This document shows, one piece after another, positions 17,072 through 25,657 of a stretch of 64,000 nt of DNA. The notes beneath the pieces are model-generated. The model was not told the origin of the DNA and did not search any database. It saw nothing but the letters and a program-made list of their open reading frames with translations. Source of the DNA: Massilia aurea (lineage in GTDB: Bacteria; Pseudomonadota; Gammaproteobacteria; Burkholderiales; Burkholderiaceae_D); contig NZ_JANUGZ010000004.1 of NCBI RefSeq assembly GCF_024753205.1, positions 558,001 through 622,000 on the forward strand, given 5' to 3'. The position numbers and the translations under genes were made by a program. Positions within the stretch are counted from its first letter, which is position 1. Each line of letters starts with the position of its first letter.

Positions 17072-19572
17072 CAGAAGATGCTCGCTTTCAGGCCGATCTT
17101 GTAGGTGCGGCCGTATTGTTCGTGCTGCGCATTGCGCGACTTGTCGCCCAGGTACACATAGTAATGTTCGTTATTCAGGTTGCTGGCGTCGAACGTGACC
17201 TGCCAGCGCTTGTCCAGCTTCCACGACATCGACAGGTCCAGCTGCTTCTGGGTATCGACGAAGCGGTCTTGTGTCGCGTCCAGCGTATCCTCGCCCAGCT
17301 CCAGCAGGTACGGCGACTTGTAGTTCATTGCCAGGCGCGCGCTGAACGGACCGGCTTCGTAGCCGAGCATCACGTTGCCGACGCGGTTCGACTGGCCCGG
17401 CATGCGGATCGTACGCGCGGCGCGGCCACCGTCGCCATCGGCGCTGTCGATCGTGGCGCGCGAGTTGGTGATGCTGCCGTTGATGCCGACCAGCAGACCG
17501 TTGAACGGTGCGGGCAGCATGCGCAGCGGCTGCTGCCACGCCAGTTCGATGCCGCGCACGCGGGCCTTGTCGCCATTCTTGTACGAGATCGCGCTGCTGT
17601 AGTCGGCCCAGGCGCCACTGCCGGCGAGATCCGTGGTGTAGGTGAAGTCGCGGATGGCCTTGGTGAAGACATAGGCCGAAACCACGCCATCGCCGCCGAT
17701 CACGCGCTCGATGCCCAGGTCCAGATTGTGCGAGCGCAGCGGCGCCAGGTCAGGGTTGCCGATCGTCGCTTCGTCGTCGCCGTCCAGGCTCACGCCCGGC
17801 GCCAGCTGGGCGAAGTTGGCGCGCACGACCGAGTTGCTCCATGCGGCGCGCACGCTGGTGGCCTGGTCGACGTCAAAGCGCAGGTGAACGCCCGGCAGCC
17901 AGTTGGTGTATGAACGGCTGCTTGATCGCGGTGTGATGTCGTCGTCGGCCACTTGCGAGCCGTCGGCGCTAAAGCGCGTGTGCTCGGCGCGTACGCCGGC
18001 CAGCAGCGACCAGGCGCCGCGGCGCAGGCTCGTTTGCAGGTAGGCGGCGTCGATGTCTTCCTGCAGCTTGAAGTCGTCCAGCGCCGAATCGACGGCCACG
18101 CGGGCCGGGTCGCGCGCCAGATTGGCCAGGCGCGCACGCACCAGGGCCGGATCAATGGCATAACCGAGATTGCCGAACGGGTAGTCCAGGCGCGAGCCAT
18201 TGACGAATGCGCTCATCGAGGTCGGGCCGGCGCCGAAGTAATCGCCGTCGGTCGGGTCGTCGCTGCCGTATTCCCAGGCCTCGGTGTCGGTCTTCTTGTC
18301 GCGGCGCGTGGTCTTGGCGCCGAACTTGACGGCGCCGTTCCAGTCGCCGGCGTCGAAGTCGCGCTGCAGGTCCAGGCGCAGCTGGCGGGTGCTGTCTTTG
18401 GCCGAGGCGCGTTCGAGCGCGAACGAATCGAGTTCGTAGTTGGCGGCGTCGGCCACGCCAGCAGGCGCGATCAGGTGCGGCATGCGGGGATTGGTAAAGC
18501 CGATGCCATCGAAGCTCTCGAGATTGGTGAAGCGCGCATCGGCAATCGCGCCCGGCGTCTTGTCGGTGGCGCTGCTGGCCGCCGCTTCGGCATGCAGCTT
18601 CCAGTACTGGCCCATGCGGCGATCGAGCGAAGCGGTGAGCGAGCGGATCTCTTGCGTGTACTTGCGCTGGCGCAGGCGACGCTCGACGGTGGCAGTATCT
18701 GTTTCACCTTCGAGCACGCCGTCTTCATTGCCTTCGAAGTCGCCGATCGTCATGCGGTCGCGCGATTCTTCGTCCGAGAAGCGGCTGATGAAGCCGCGCA
18801 GCGCGTAGCTCGTGGCGGCGTCCGGGCGGTAATCGAGATTGATGGCGCCGGCGCTGCGTTCGCGCGTGGGCAGGTAGTCGCGCAGCTCGAAGCCGGCGAG
18901 GCGCTTGCCGTTCCAGTCGCCGCCCGTTTCCACGTTGTCCGAGCCGAACTTGCGCTTTTCGCCCGAGATGCCGGCGGCCACGCCAAGTTTGCCGTCCATG
19001 AAGCGCTGGGCCCAGAGCAGGTTGGCGCTTGGGCTGTTCTGGCTCGTGTTGGTGTCGTGGCCGACCGCAGCGCCGACGTTCAGTAATTTGCCCGGCAGGT
19101 CGAACGCGGACAAGGTCTTGACCTCCACGCTGCCGCCGAGCGAGTTCGCATCCTGGTCCGGCGTGGCCGACTTGGTCACTTCGAGCGAGCGGATCATCCC
19201 GGCCGGCAGCACGTCCAGCGCCACCGCGCGGCGCGTCGCTTCCGGCGACGGTACAAGCGCGCCGTTGATGGTCACGCTGTTGTAGTCCGCATCCAGGCCG
19301 CGCACGACGACGTAGCGGCCTTCGCCCTGGTCGCGCTGGACCGACACGCCCGGCATGCGTGCCAGCGCCTCGGCCGCGTTCTTGTCCGGCAGGTGGCCGA
19401 TATCGTCGCTGCTGACGACACTGACGATATTGTCAGCCTGCTCCTGGGCGGCGATGGCGCGCGCCAGGCTGGCGCGCTGGCCGGTGACGATCACGCTGGC
19501 CGGTTCGGCGGCATGTACGCCAGCGGTGGCCAGCAGGCCGGCGGTAAGAGCGGGGAGGGCAAAGTGGCGCAT
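17071..19572 (-). CDS. TonB-dependent outer-membrane receptor
   Basis: The 833-aa protein has a signal peptide (LPALTAGLLATAGVHA), a TonB-box-like ASVIVTGQRAS, a plug domain (LPDKNAAEALARMPGVSV, VVVRGLDADYNSVTINGA, LEVTKSATPDQDANSLGGSV) and a barrel ending in the typical terminal phenylalanine (YKIGLKASIF). It fits the Caulobacter/Xanthomonas-type receptor group. Start MRHFALPAL at 19572 is chosen for the signal peptide. Because it is cotranscribed with a phytase, the likely cargo is phytate, an inositol phosphate, or a metal complex of these. TonB receptors next to beta-propeller phytases are a known arrangement in Proteobacteria. Confidence 0.94.
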   Translation of the reverse strand: MRHFALPALTAGLLATAGVHAAEPASVIVTGQRASLARAIAAQEQADNIVSVVSSDDIGHLPDKNAAEALARMPGVSVQRDQGEGRYVVVRGLDADYNSVTINGALVPSPEATRRAVALDVLPAGMIRSLEVTKSATPDQDANSLGGSVEVKTLSAFDLPGKLLNVGAAVGHDTNTSQNSPSANLLWAQRFMDGKLGVAAGISGEKRKFGSDNVETGGDWNGKRLAGFELRDYLPTRERSAGAINLDYRPDAATSYALRGFISRFSDEESRDRMTIGDFEGNEDGVLEGETDTATVERRLRQRKYTQEIRSLTASLDRRMGQYWKLHAEAAASSATDKTPGAIADARFTNLESFDGIGFTNPRMPHLIAPAGVADAANYELDSFALERASAKDSTRQLRLDLQRDFDAGDWNGAVKFGAKTTRRDKKTDTEAWEYGSDDPTDGDYFGAGPTSMSAFVNGSRLDYPFGNLGYAIDPALVRARLANLARDPARVAVDSALDDFKLQEDIDAAYLQTSLRRGAWSLLAGVRAEHTRFSADGSQVADDDITPRSSSRSYTNWLPGVHLRFDVDQATSVRAAWSNSVVRANFAQLAPGVSLDGDDEATIGNPDLAPLRSHNLDLGIERVIGGDGVVSAYVFTKAIRDFTYTTDLAGSGAWADYSSAISYKNGDKARVRGIELAWQQPLRMLPAPFNGLLVGINGSITNSRATIDSADGDGGRAARTIRMPGQSNRVGNVMLGYEAGPFSARLAMNYKSPYLLELGEDTLDATQDRFVDTQKQLDLSMSWKLDKRWQVTFDASNLNNEHYYVYLGDKSRNAQHEQYGRTYKIGLKASIF

Positions 19573-19603
19573 GGGGGCAGTCCAATAGGTTGGGATGCGG
19601 CGG

Positions 19604-19636
19604 ATTCTGGTGCCTGAATGTGACCTATCGGTGACC
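19604..19636 (-). promoter_or_regulatory. Candidate PhoB box and -10 for the TonB receptor/phytase operon
   Basis: On the minus strand two GGTCAC copies start exactly 11 bp apart (GGTCACCGATAGGTCAC, complement of 19620-19636). Ten bases later comes CAGAAT (complement of 19604-19609), a 4/6 match to the -10 consensus. This reproduces the known geometry of Pho promoters: two 7-mers at 11-bp spacing replacing the -35, and a -10 after 10 bp. The half-sites differ from CTGTCAC at their second base. Transcription would start about 25 bp before the ATG at 19572. Confidence 0.45.
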
Positions 19637-19801
19637 ACGATCGGTCGCTATCCGGTATCTGGCGCGGTGCACGGTGTGCCTGAGCCGAATTGACCCTGCC
19701 GGTTCTGGCGATACCATGGGACGGGAGCCGCGCCGGGATGCGCAGTACGGATCACGGTGAGCTGTTTTGACCCTGTGCCGCGGCGCCACAGCTTTGCCAT
19801 C

Positions 19802-19835
19802 CTGTCATCCTGCGGTCATCTGGTTGCGCTATGTT
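19802..19835 (+). promoter_or_regulatory. Candidate PhoB box and -10 upstream of the GGDEF gene
   Basis: CTGTCAT (19802-19808), four bases, CGGTCAT (19813-19819), ten bases, then TATGTT (19830-19835). Both the 11-bp repeat spacing and the 10-bp distance to the -10 match known Pho promoters. If it is used, translation cannot begin at the ATG at 19831 and the ATG at 19864 would be the start. It points away from the phytase operon's own candidate box. Confidence 0.35.
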
Positions 19836-19863
19836 CCGGCGATCTTTCCTGACCGCGCCGCCC

Positions 19864-20733
19864 ATGTCTCCCCTGATTCGCCAAGCTCTGTTGATCGCCG
19901 GCCTGCTCGGCGCCGTCGTGTTCCTGTTTACCGGCGCCGGTCCGGCCATCCCGTTCGCAGCATGGGACCTGGTGGACATCGCCAGCGAGGGCGGCACGGC
20001 CCTGCTGGCGGCGCTGTGGTGCGGACTGGTGCTGGCCAGCCGGCCCGACGGGGTGGTCACGCGCCTGCTGGCCGGTGGCCTGGCCTGCATCATGCTGGGG
20101 TCGTGGGCCGACTGCCTGGATGAAGTGTTCGATGTCGAGAAATCTGCGCTGTGGGACAACGTGCTGGAGGCGCTGCTGCCGCTGGGGATGCTGGTCCTGA
20201 CTGCCGGCATGGTGTATTGGCGGCGCGAGCAGGCCACGCTGTCGGACCATATGCGCAAGCGCGAACGGCTGTTTCGCAACCACCGGCCATTCGACCGCAT
20301 CACCCAGCTGGCCGACGCGGCCTACCTGCGCGCGCAACTGCACATCGAGAGCAAGCGGACGGACGGCGTTGGCTCGCTGGTGCTGTTCGATATCGACGCC
20401 TTCCACCGCATCAACCGCAAGCATGGCCAGCCCGAGGGCGACCGCGCGCTGCAGGCCGTCGCCCACATGCTGCTGCTGAACCTGCGCAACGACGACCTGC
20501 TATGCCGCTATGCGGGCGACCGCTTTGCCGTGCTGATGCCGGGCCTGGCCGAACCCGAGGCGCGCGCCGCCGCCGACCATCTGTGCCGCATGGTGTCGTC
20601 GATGCGCCACCACGCACCGGGCGGCCGGGTGCACATCACGCTGCGCCATGGCTGCGCGCCGGCGCGCGGCGCGCCCGATGCGCTGCTGGCTACCCTATGC
20701 CGCCAGATGGACCGCCAGATGGACCCCGCGTGA
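19864..20733 (+). CDS. Membrane-anchored GGDEF-like protein with degenerate active site
   Basis: Four predicted membrane helices occupy residues 5-125, followed by a GGDEF-type domain (ITQLADAAYLRAQLH, LVLFDIDAFHRINRKHG, GDRALQAVAHML). The signature is RYAGDRFAVL, i.e. AGDRF in place of GGDEF, with the catalytic Glu replaced by Arg, so cyclase activity is unlikely; it may bind GTP or c-di-GMP or act by protein contact. The start is ambiguous between ATG 19831 and ATG 19864. The second is preferred because the first lies in a candidate -10, but neither has a good ribosome-binding site. Its stop overlaps the next gene. Confidence 0.78.
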   Translation: MSPLIRQALLIAGLLGAVVFLFTGAGPAIPFAAWDLVDIASEGGTALLAALWCGLVLASRPDGVVTRLLAGGLACIMLGSWADCLDEVFDVEKSALWDNVLEALLPLGMLVLTAGMVYWRREQATLSDHMRKRERLFRNHRPFDRITQLADAAYLRAQLHIESKRTDGVGSLVLFDIDAFHRINRKHGQPEGDRALQAVAHMLLLNLRNDDLLCRYAGDRFAVLMPGLAEPEARAAADHLCRMVSSMRHHAPGGRVHITLRHGCAPARGAPDALLATLCRQMDRQMDPA

Positions 20734-21764
20734 TCGCCTGGCAGGCCGCCACGGCAGCTTCGCCCGCGGCGCGCCGGCACAGCGCGCTGGCACTGGAATA
20801 TGGCCGCTCGCGCGATGCGCTTGACGCCGACCTGCTGCGTGGATGCGATCCGGGCGCGGACAGCGCAACGACCCCTGGCCAGTATCTGCAGCAGCTGGCG
20901 AACACCCTGCGCCTGCTGGACAGCCCGGACACCAGCTTCATGCTGGGCCAGCAACTGCTGCCGGGGCACGACGGTGCGGCCAGCCACGCGCTGGCGCAGG
21001 CGCCCAACCTGCGCACGCTGCTGCAGACCCTGTGCCGCTTCCATGCCGGCCTGACGCCGCTGCTGCGTCCGCGCTTCGAGACCTGGGACGATGTGGCGCT
21101 GCTGTACTGGGTCGATGCGTATGGCGCGCCGAGCCTCCGGCCGGCGCTGGTCGAAATGCACATGACGGCCGTAGTGGCGCTGTGCCGCTGGCTGGGCGGC
21201 GAGCGCCTGCCATGGCGCTTCTGCTTCAATCGCGGCGCGCCGCGCCACATCGAGCAGCATCATGTGCATCTTGGCGCCGAGCTGCGTTTCGGCTGCCAGC
21301 TCGACGCGATGCTGCTGCCATCCAGCTGGCTCGACCGGCCATGGCCGCGCGCCAGCGAGATGGCGGCGCGCCTGGCGCATCAGGCGGCCGAACTGGAACC
21401 CCGCGAGGCGCCCGGCCTGCTGGCGGCGTTCTACGATTACCTGCTGGCGCGCGTGCGCGACGCGCCCACGCTCGAGCGCACGGCGGGCGACTTCGGCGTC
21501 AGCCCGGCCACCTTCAAGCGTCAGTTGCTGCGTCATCACACCCATTTCCAGGGAGAGCTCGATCAGGTGCGCACGCATGTGGCGCTGTGGCTGTTCCAGG
21601 CCGAGGGAGCCGACAATGACGCGGTGGCGCGCCACCTGGGCTTTCATGACGTGGCCAACTTCCGGCGCTCGTTCAAGCGCTGGACGGGCCTCACCCCGGG
21701 GCCGATCCGCGCTGCCCTGGCCGGAGAGCTGGGCTGGTTCGCGGGGCGCCTGCAGCACGCCTGA
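20730..21764 (+). CDS. AraC-family transcriptional regulator with arabinose-binding-like N-terminal domain
   Basis: The 344-aa protein begins at GTG 20730, which overlaps the GGDEF stop as GTGA; no other start fits the domain. Residues of about 45-225 resemble the PF12625-type ligand domain of OruR/ArgR-like regulators (LRTLLQTLCRFHAGLTPLLR, LGAELRFGCQLDAMLLPSSW). The C-terminus has two helix-turn-helices (RTAGDFGVSPATFKRQLLRH, DAVARHLGFHDVANFRRSFK) and the usual WTGLTPGPIR end. Coupling to the degenerate GGDEF membrane protein suggests a joint signalling unit; targets are unknown. Confidence 0.85.
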   Translation: MIAWQAATAASPAARRHSALALEYGRSRDALDADLLRGCDPGADSATTPGQYLQQLANTLRLLDSPDTSFMLGQQLLPGHDGAASHALAQAPNLRTLLQTLCRFHAGLTPLLRPRFETWDDVALLYWVDAYGAPSLRPALVEMHMTAVVALCRWLGGERLPWRFCFNRGAPRHIEQHHVHLGAELRFGCQLDAMLLPSSWLDRPWPRASEMAARLAHQAAELEPREAPGLLAAFYDYLLARVRDAPTLERTAGDFGVSPATFKRQLLRHHTHFQGELDQVRTHVALWLFQAEGADNDAVARHLGFHDVANFRRSFKRWTGLTPGPIRAALAGELGWFAGRLQHA

Positions 21765-21826
21765 TTTCGCTGCACTGCCGCGAAAATGGTATCGTGCGCG
21801 GTCATTGTCGCCGCCGAAGAAGAGGA

Positions 21827-22321
21827 ATGCGCCCCAGTCCTACCCTGCATATCGTTTGTCCCACCCAGAAACGGGGCTTCCCGGCATTCATGTCGGTGAT
21901 CTTCGTCTGGGTCGTGGCGTCCGGCCTGGGCAATGGCTGGCAACACGATCCGTCGTTCGGATTCATGCTGCTGACGGTGTGCGCGCTGGTCATCATGGTC
22001 CTGGCGGCGTGGGCGCTGTATCGCAATTTCGTGTTCCGGGATGCGCTGTACATTGCGCGCGAAGGCAGCCTGCCGTCGTCGGTGCCGCTGGCGCTCATGG
22101 TCCACGAGATACGCGCCGTGCGCCTGTTACCCAAACATGAGGCATGGACACCGGAGGGCAAATGGGATGCGCTGGGGTTTGGCCAGGGCCGCATCGAGAT
22201 CGATACCGCCACCCATCGCTATCACTTCGGCATCGGCCTGGAAGAGCACGAGGCCGAAGCCGCGCTGCAGCGCATCATCGAATTTTGCCGTGAGCAGGGC
22301 ATTGTTGCCGCCGCGGCCTGA
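21827..22321 (+). CDS. Small membrane protein of unknown function
   Basis: This 164-aa protein starts at ATG 21827 behind GAAGAGG. It has two hydrophobic helices near residues 20-65 (FMSVIFVWVVASGL and FMLLTVCALVIMVLAAWALY) with a short loop, and a soluble C-terminal part of about 100 residues containing HEIRAVRLLPKHEAW, a YHFGIGLEEHEAE segment and two half-buried hydrophobic helices. The C-terminus is reminiscent of short PH-like or DUF2244-like folds, but I do not recognise a family. It lies between the AraC regulator and an exported hydrolase, same strand. Confidence 0.7.
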   Translation: MRPSPTLHIVCPTQKRGFPAFMSVIFVWVVASGLGNGWQHDPSFGFMLLTVCALVIMVLAAWALYRNFVFRDALYIAREGSLPSSVPLALMVHEIRAVRLLPKHEAWTPEGKWDALGFGQGRIEIDTATHRYHFGIGLEEHEAEAALQRIIEFCREQGIVAAAA

Positions 22322-22352
22322 AAGCGCAGTCCAATCACGCATGAGGGATACC

Positions 22353-23327
22353 ATGTCCGCCAACTTTGCCGTTCGTCTTTGCAGCCTGTTGCTGCTCATC
22401 GGTGGTATCGCGTCACAGGCCTATGCCGCCGAGACGCAGATCACGCTCGACACGCCCACCGGGCAGCTGGCCGGCACGCTCGAACTGCCGGCGGGGGCCG
22501 ACAAGCCGCGCGTGGCCTTGCTGATCGCCGGTTCGGGCCCGACCGACCGTGACGGCAACAGCTCGATGATCCCGGGCCGCAACGACAGTCTCAAGCTGCT
22601 GGCGGCCGGGCTGGCCGACGCCGGCATCGCGACGGTCCGCTATGACAAGCGCGGCATCGGTGGCAGCCATGCGGCCGGTCCTGCCGAATCGGCGCTGCGC
22701 TTCGAGATGTTCGTCGACGATGCGGCGGCCTGGATTGCCCGACTCAAGGCCGATCCGCGCTTCGCATCAGTGGCCGTGATCGGGCACAGCGAAGGCTCGC
22801 TGATCGGCATGCTGGCGGCGCGGCAGGCCGATGCGGCGGCATTCGTGTCGATTGCCGGCATTGCCGATGGTGCCTCGACCCTGCTGCGCAAACAGCTCGA
22901 AGGCAAACTGCCACCCGAGCTGGAGAAGGAAAGCGAGCGTATTCTGGTGTCGCTGGAGAGCGGCGTGGTCGTCGATCCGGTGCCGCCGGCGCTGGCGACG
23001 CTGTTCCGGCCGAGCGTGCAGCCGTATCTGATTTCGTGGTTCAAGTATGTGCCGGCGCAGCGCATCGCGGAGCTGACGATGCCGGTGCTGGTCGTGCAGG
23101 GCAATACCGATATCCAGGTGGACGTGGTGCAGGCCAACCGGCTGCACGGCGCCCGCCCGGGGGCGAAGCTGGCGATCATTCCGGGCATGAACCACGTGTT
23201 CAAGCATGTACGCGCGGTGCCGGAACTGCAGGTGGCCAGCTATGGCGACCCGAGCCTGCCGGTCTCGCCCTTGCTGGTGAAGTCGATCGCCGACTTTTTG
23301 CAGCAGGGCAGCGCGCCCGCACCTTGA
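22353..23327 (+). CDS. Exported alpha/beta-fold hydrolase
   Basis: A signal peptide (RLCSLLLLIGGIASQAYA) precedes a 300-residue alpha/beta hydrolase. Key elements are an oxyanion region LLIAGSGPTDRDGNS, the ATVRYDKRGIGGS strand, nucleophile elbow VIGHSEGSLIGML (Ser), acid candidate in VLVVQGNTDIQVDV (Asp) and catalytic His in IIPGMNHVFKHV. These place it in the serine-aminopeptidase/bacterial esterase S33-like group that acts on periplasmic esters or peptides. ATG 22353 is preferred over an ATG at 22341 because GAGGGATACC precedes it. The substrate is not known. Confidence 0.88.
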   Translation: MSANFAVRLCSLLLLIGGIASQAYAAETQITLDTPTGQLAGTLELPAGADKPRVALLIAGSGPTDRDGNSSMIPGRNDSLKLLAAGLADAGIATVRYDKRGIGGSHAAGPAESALRFEMFVDDAAAWIARLKADPRFASVAVIGHSEGSLIGMLAARQADAAAFVSIAGIADGASTLLRKQLEGKLPPELEKESERILVSLESGVVVDPVPPALATLFRPSVQPYLISWFKYVPAQRIAELTMPVLVVQGNTDIQVDVVQANRLHGARPGAKLAIIPGMNHVFKHVRAVPELQVASYGDPSLPVSPLLVKSIADFLQQGSAPAP

Positions 23328-23378
23328 TGGCTGGCCCGGCCACATCGATATGCCCATCCATCCATTCTGCGCCTGCCC

Positions 23379-24266
23379 ATGATCGAACGTATTCACCTGT
23401 CCATCATCCGCGAGGTCGATCGCCGCGGTTCGCTGACCGCTGCCGCCGACGTGCTGTGCCTGACTCAGTCGGCGCTGAGCCACGCGGTCAAGAAGCTCGA
23501 AGTGGGGCTGGGTACGCCAGTGTGGACGCGCGAGGGCCGCTCGCTGCGCCTGACCCAGGCCGGCCACGCGCTGCTGGCGCTGGCCGAGCGGGTGCTGCCG
23601 CAGCTTGAACACGCTGAAGGCCAGATGCTGGCCTACGCGCGTGGCGAGCGCGGGTCGCTGCGCATCGGGATGGAGTGCCATCCCTGCTACCAGTGGCTGC
23701 TGAAAGTGGTCGAGCCCTACCTGGCGGCGTGGCCCGAGGTGGATGTCGACGTCAAGCAGCGCTTCCAGTTCGGCGGCCTGAAAGCGCTGCTGGGCTACGA
23801 GATCGACCTGCTCGTCACGCCCGATCCGCTGTTCAAGCCGGGGCTGCGCTTCGTGCCCGTGTTCGACTTCGAGCAGGTGCTGGTGGTGCACAGCGGCCAT
23901 CCGCTGGCGGGGCGCGCACATGCGGCGCCGCGCGACCTGTCCGATGAGGTCCTGATCACGTACCCGGTCGATATCGAGCGGCTCGACATCTATAATCAGT
24001 TCTTCGTGCCGGCCGGCTGCGCGCCGCGCGAGCGCAAGGCGATCGAGACTACCGACATCATGCTGCAGATGGTGGCCAGCGGCCGCGGCGTGGCGGCGCT
24101 GCCGCGCTGGCTGGTCGAGGAGTACGCGGGCCGCATGCCGGTAGCGCCCGTGCGGCTGGGGGAGGCGGGCGTGTTCAAGCAGATTTTCCTGGGCACGCGC
24201 GAGGTCGATGCCGGCACCACCTACCTGGATGCGTTTGTCGAGATCGCCCGCCACGCCGAGTTGTAG
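23379..24266 (+). CDS. metR: LysR-family regulator, MetR-like
   Basis: The 295-aa protein has a typical LysR helix-turn-helix (GSLTAAADVLCLTQSALSHA) and an effector domain that follows Escherichia coli MetR closely (RIGMECHPCYQWL, DLLVTPDPLFKPGLRFVPVF, ITYPVDIERLDIY, TDIMLQMVASGRGVAALPRW). In enterics MetR uses homocysteine to control metE and other methionine genes. No methionine biosynthesis gene adjoins it here, so the regulon is inferred from family only. It ends 70 bp before the rpsL promoter. Confidence 0.85.
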   Translation: MIERIHLSIIREVDRRGSLTAAADVLCLTQSALSHAVKKLEVGLGTPVWTREGRSLRLTQAGHALLALAERVLPQLEHAEGQMLAYARGERGSLRIGMECHPCYQWLLKVVEPYLAAWPEVDVDVKQRFQFGGLKALLGYEIDLLVTPDPLFKPGLRFVPVFDFEQVLVVHSGHPLAGRAHAAPRDLSDEVLITYPVDIERLDIYNQFFVPAGCAPRERKAIETTDIMLQMVASGRGVAALPRWLVEEYAGRMPVAPVRLGEAGVFKQIFLGTREVDAGTTYLDAFVEIARHAEL

Positions 24267-24335
24267 CAGTGATGCCACATCGACCACGGTCTGCGTCAAG
24301 ATGGCGAACTACTGCCTGCAAAATCAGCAAACTGG

Positions 24336-24364
24336 TTGACCCATCATCACAATGCGTCTATACT
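24336..24364 (+). promoter_or_regulatory. Promoter of the str operon
   Basis: TTGACC (24336-24341), a 17-bp spacer, and TATACT (24359-24364) make a near-consensus sigma-70 promoter. It leaves a leader of about 165 nt before rpsL, long enough for regulation. Confidence 0.8.
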
Positions 24365-24537
24365 CGCAGGTTCTCGATTTATTCTGCACATCGTATACGC
24401 ATTCGCAGCCGCTCCATTTGCCGAGTGGCTTTCGTCGCCTGTCTTTGTCATTGTCATCGGGACTAGGTTTCAGTCCCCGGATCAGCACCTTGCAGGTTCG
24501 GGTCATTAATGAGTAGTACTTTGTTGGATTAGGAACG

Positions 24538-24921
24538 ATGCCAACCATCAATCAACTGATTCGCAAACCGCGTGAAGCTGCGGTTGTGAAGAGCAAGTCG
24601 CCGGCACTGGAAAACTGCCCGCAAAAGCGCGGCGTGTGCACCCGTGTGTACACCACCACGCCTAAGAAGCCAAACTCGGCGCTGCGTAAAGTCGCCAAAG
24701 TGCGTCTGACCAACGGTTTCGAAGTCATTTCGTACATCGGCGGTGAAGGCCACAACCTGCAAGAACACAGTGTCGTGCTGCTGCGCGGCGGTCGTGTTAA
24801 AGACTTGCCAGGTGTGCGTTACCACATGGTTCGCGGTGCACTGGATACCCAGGGCGTCAAAGACCGTAAGCAAGCTCGCTCGAAGTACGGCGCGAAGCGT
24901 GCCAAGGCTGCCAAGAAGTAA
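24538..24921 (+). CDS. rpsL: 30S ribosomal protein S12
   Basis: The 127-aa protein matches S12 over its full length ([45 protein letters not shown]). S12 sits at the decoding centre and controls accuracy. Lysines at positions 43 and 88, where streptomycin-resistance changes occur, are the wild-type residues, and Asp89, the site of methylthiolation in many bacteria, is present. It is the first gene of the str operon, followed by rpsG 135 bp later. Confidence 0.98.
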   Translation: MPTINQLIRKPREAAVVKSKSPALENCPQKRGVCTRVYTTTPKKPNSALRKVAKVRLTNGFEVISYIGGEGHNLQEHSVVLLRGGRVKDLPGVRYHMVRGALDTQGVKDRKQARSKYGAKRAKAAKK

Positions 24922-25013
24922 TTCTATGGTCGTGTCACAGACACGTCACATTAATTAGATAAGTTGAGCCGGCCGCAAGGCCGAGTAAGTGAAGGGTCAA
25001 GAGGGCCTTTCGC

Positions 25014-25032
25014 GAGTGCACAGCGTGCACTC
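25014..25032 (+). promoter_or_regulatory. Hairpin in the rpsL-rpsG intercistronic region
   Basis: A perfect 8-bp stem GAGTGCAC/GTGCACTC with a 3-nt loop lies just before the rpsG ribosome-binding region. In Escherichia coli, S7 represses its own mRNA by binding the rpsL-rpsG spacer; this hairpin is a candidate for the same role here. Confidence 0.4.
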
Positions 25033-25056
25033 AACTGAAGACATGAAGGAATCGAA

Positions 25057-25527
25057 ATGCCACGTCGTCGTGAAGTACCCAAGCGCGAAATCCTGCCGGA
25101 TCCAAAATTCGGTAACCAGGATGTCGCCAAATTCGTCAACGTTCTGATGCTGTCCGGCAAAAAGTCGGTTGCAGAAAACATCATCTACGGTGCATTCGAA
25201 CACATTCAATCCAAGTCGGGCAAAGACCCGCTGGAAGTGTTCACGACCGCGATCAACAACGCTAAGCCGCTGGTGGAAGTCAAGTCCCGCCGTGTCGGTG
25301 GCGCCAACTACCAGGTGCCAGTGGAAGTTCGTCCGGTTCGTCGTATGGCGCTGTCCATGCGTTGGTTGCGCGAAGCCGCAAACAAGCGCAGCGAAAAATC
25401 CATGCCGCAACGTCTGGGTGGTGAACTGCTGGAAGCGGCTGAAGGCCGCGGCGGCGCGATGAAGCGTCGTGACGAAGTGCACCGTATGGCAGAAGCGAAC
25501 AAGGCGTTCTCGCACTTCCGCTTCTAA
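25057..25527 (+). CDS. rpsG: 30S ribosomal protein S7
   Basis: The 156-aa protein starts [19 protein letters not shown] and contains the conserved [16 protein letters not shown] and [16 protein letters not shown] segments of S7. S7 nucleates assembly of the 30S head and contacts the E-site tRNA. ATG 25057 follows GAAGG. It lies between rpsL and fusA and probably feeds back on the operon through the upstream spacer. Confidence 0.98.
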   Translation: MPRRREVPKREILPDPKFGNQDVAKFVNVLMLSGKKSVAENIIYGAFEHIQSKSGKDPLEVFTTAINNAKPLVEVKSRRVGGANYQVPVEVRPVRRMALSMRWLREAANKRSEKSMPQRLGGELLEAAEGRGGAMKRRDEVHRMAEANKAFSHFRF

Positions 25528-25657
25528 GCAAAAGGGCGAAGGTAGGGGGATTATTTCCTTGTGCTAACGTCCCCGTAGTATCTGTTGTTCAGGCCGGGCT
25601 CATTTTGATCATCAAGATGATGCTCGGTTTTGTCCATTCAAAGATTTAGGAAAAATT

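Noticed and set aside
15155..17104. A 649-codon open frame on the plus strand opposite the phytase gene
   Set aside because: It is a GC-rich shadow. Its sequence is rich in Arg, Ala, His and Gln with no fold, while the minus-strand frame is a clear phytase.
19864..20733. Active diguanylate cyclase
   Set aside because: The signature is AGDRF; the catalytic Glu of GGDEF is replaced by Arg.
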